From an uncultured Bacteroidota bacterium (GTDB taxonomy: Bacteria; Bacteroidota; Bacteroidia; B-17B0; Aurantibacillaceae), in NCBI GenBank assembly GCA_937868675.1, contig CALMNJ010000260.1, positions 1 through 5,187 on the forward strand: a stretch of 5,187 nt of DNA, read 5' to 3'. Position numbers and translations under genes: made by a program. Shown piece by piece: positions 5,064-5,187 of the stretch. The notes under the pieces were generated by a model. That model was not told the DNA's origin and did not search any database. It saw only the letters and a list, made by a program, of their open reading frames with translations. How positions within the stretch are numbered: the first letter of the stretch is position 1; each line of letters starts with the position of its first letter.

Positions 5064-5098
5064 ACCGGCAATTGCTTACCATTAACCTTTTTGCCGGT
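5064..5098. terminator. Hairpin with 8-bp GC-rich stem, possible terminator
   Basis: ACCGGCAA at 5064-5071 is the exact reverse complement of TTGCCGGT at 5091-5098, with a 19-nt loop. It lies 43 bp past the stop of the EEP-family gene on the minus strand, a plausible place for its transcript to end. However, the T-rich tract directly after the stem (TGTTTTA) is on the plus strand, where no gene ends nearby. On the minus strand the nearest T-run (ATATTTTTAA) comes about 15 nt later. The hairpin is clear; its role as a terminator is uncertain. Confidence 0.4.
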
Positions 5099-5101
5099 TG
5101 T
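5082..5101 (-). repeat. Right copy of a flanking inverted repeat (ACAACCGG...AAGGTTAA)
   Basis: Read on the minus strand, ACAACCGG-CAAA-AAGGTTAA matches the copy at 4307-4323 in opposite orientation, so the pair brackets the unknown exported-protein gene. This copy overlaps the right arm of the 5064-5098 hairpin, so the similarity may reflect shared stem-loop sequence rather than a mobile unit. Confidence 0.35.
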
Positions 5102-5141
5102 TTTATGCGTTAACAGTCAGTTAGCAGGGCTATTTGGTACT

Positions 5142-5187
5142 CTACTCCATTTTTAGCATTACCGGTAAATGATCCGAGAGCCAGAGG
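5142..5187 (-). CDS. C-terminal end of an endonuclease/exonuclease/phosphatase (EEP) superfamily protein, partial
   Basis: Only the last 14 codons are in the window, reading LWLSDHLPVMLKME and ending in TAG at 5142-5144; the first complete codon starts at 5186. SDHLPV is the hallmark C-terminal motif of the EEP fold (exonuclease III, DNase I, sphingomyelinase and inositol phosphatase relatives), where the Asp-His pair takes part in catalysis. It is followed by the usual last beta strand and a short end. Which branch it belongs to, and whether it is secreted, cannot be told from this fragment. The other minus-strand frames at the edge lack such a motif. It is on the same strand as the unknown exported protein, but a 160-bp gap with a hairpin separates them, so they are probably not tightly coupled. 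Confidence 0.72.
   Translation of the reverse strand, partial: LWLSDHLPVMLKME

Overview
The window looks like chromosomal DNA from a member of the Bacteroidota. The clearest sign is a small secreted protein with a C-terminal type IX secretion (T9SS) sorting domain. Supporting signs are mostly weak Shine-Dalgarno sequences, a TAnnTTTG-type -7 promoter element, moderate GC content, and signal peptides that end in the Ala-Gln pattern common in this phylum. I cannot name a genus.

Left part (about 9-2565, minus strand): a tightly packed four-gene surface-sugar operon, transcribed right to left. It encodes sedoheptulose-7-phosphate isomerase (gmhA), a heptose-1-phosphate nucleotidyltransferase of the HddC type, a HAD-family heptose bisphosphate phosphatase (gmhB type) and a family 2 glycosyltransferase. 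Neighbouring genes overlap or sit 1 nt apart. Three of the four steps of nucleotide-activated D-glycero-D-manno-heptose synthesis (the GDP-heptose route) are present, followed by a transferase that could place a sugar on an extracellular or LPS glycan. The heptose-7-phosphate kinase (HddA type) is not in the window. The operon reaches the left edge, so the kinase may lie beyond it.

Middle (2566-2826): a 261-bp divergent intergenic region with a perfect short palindrome, a good -7-like element facing right, and a stretch with no stop codon on either strand. That stretch may be an interspersed repeat or a gene remnant.

Right-middle (2827-4118, plus strand): a 2-phosphosulfolactate phosphatase family gene (comB) is followed 14 bp later by the small Cys-rich T9SS cargo protein. 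The spacing suggests co-transcription, but no functional link is obvious.

Right part (4119-5187): a 218-bp convergent intergenic region holding several inverted repeats, then a minus-strand gene for an exported protein of unknown function. A second intergenic region follows with an 8-bp-stem hairpin. At the very edge are the last 14 codons of a minus-strand gene whose Ser-Asp-His-Leu-Pro-Val ending marks it as an endonuclease/exonuclease/phosphatase (EEP) superfamily member.

I found no RNA genes, CRISPR arrays or insertion sequences with a transposase. Most of the window is conventional. The points most worth a second look are the GmhB-like enzyme with no zinc-site cysteines, the orphan comB, the unusual divergent intergenic stretch, and the inverted repeats around the unknown exported protein.
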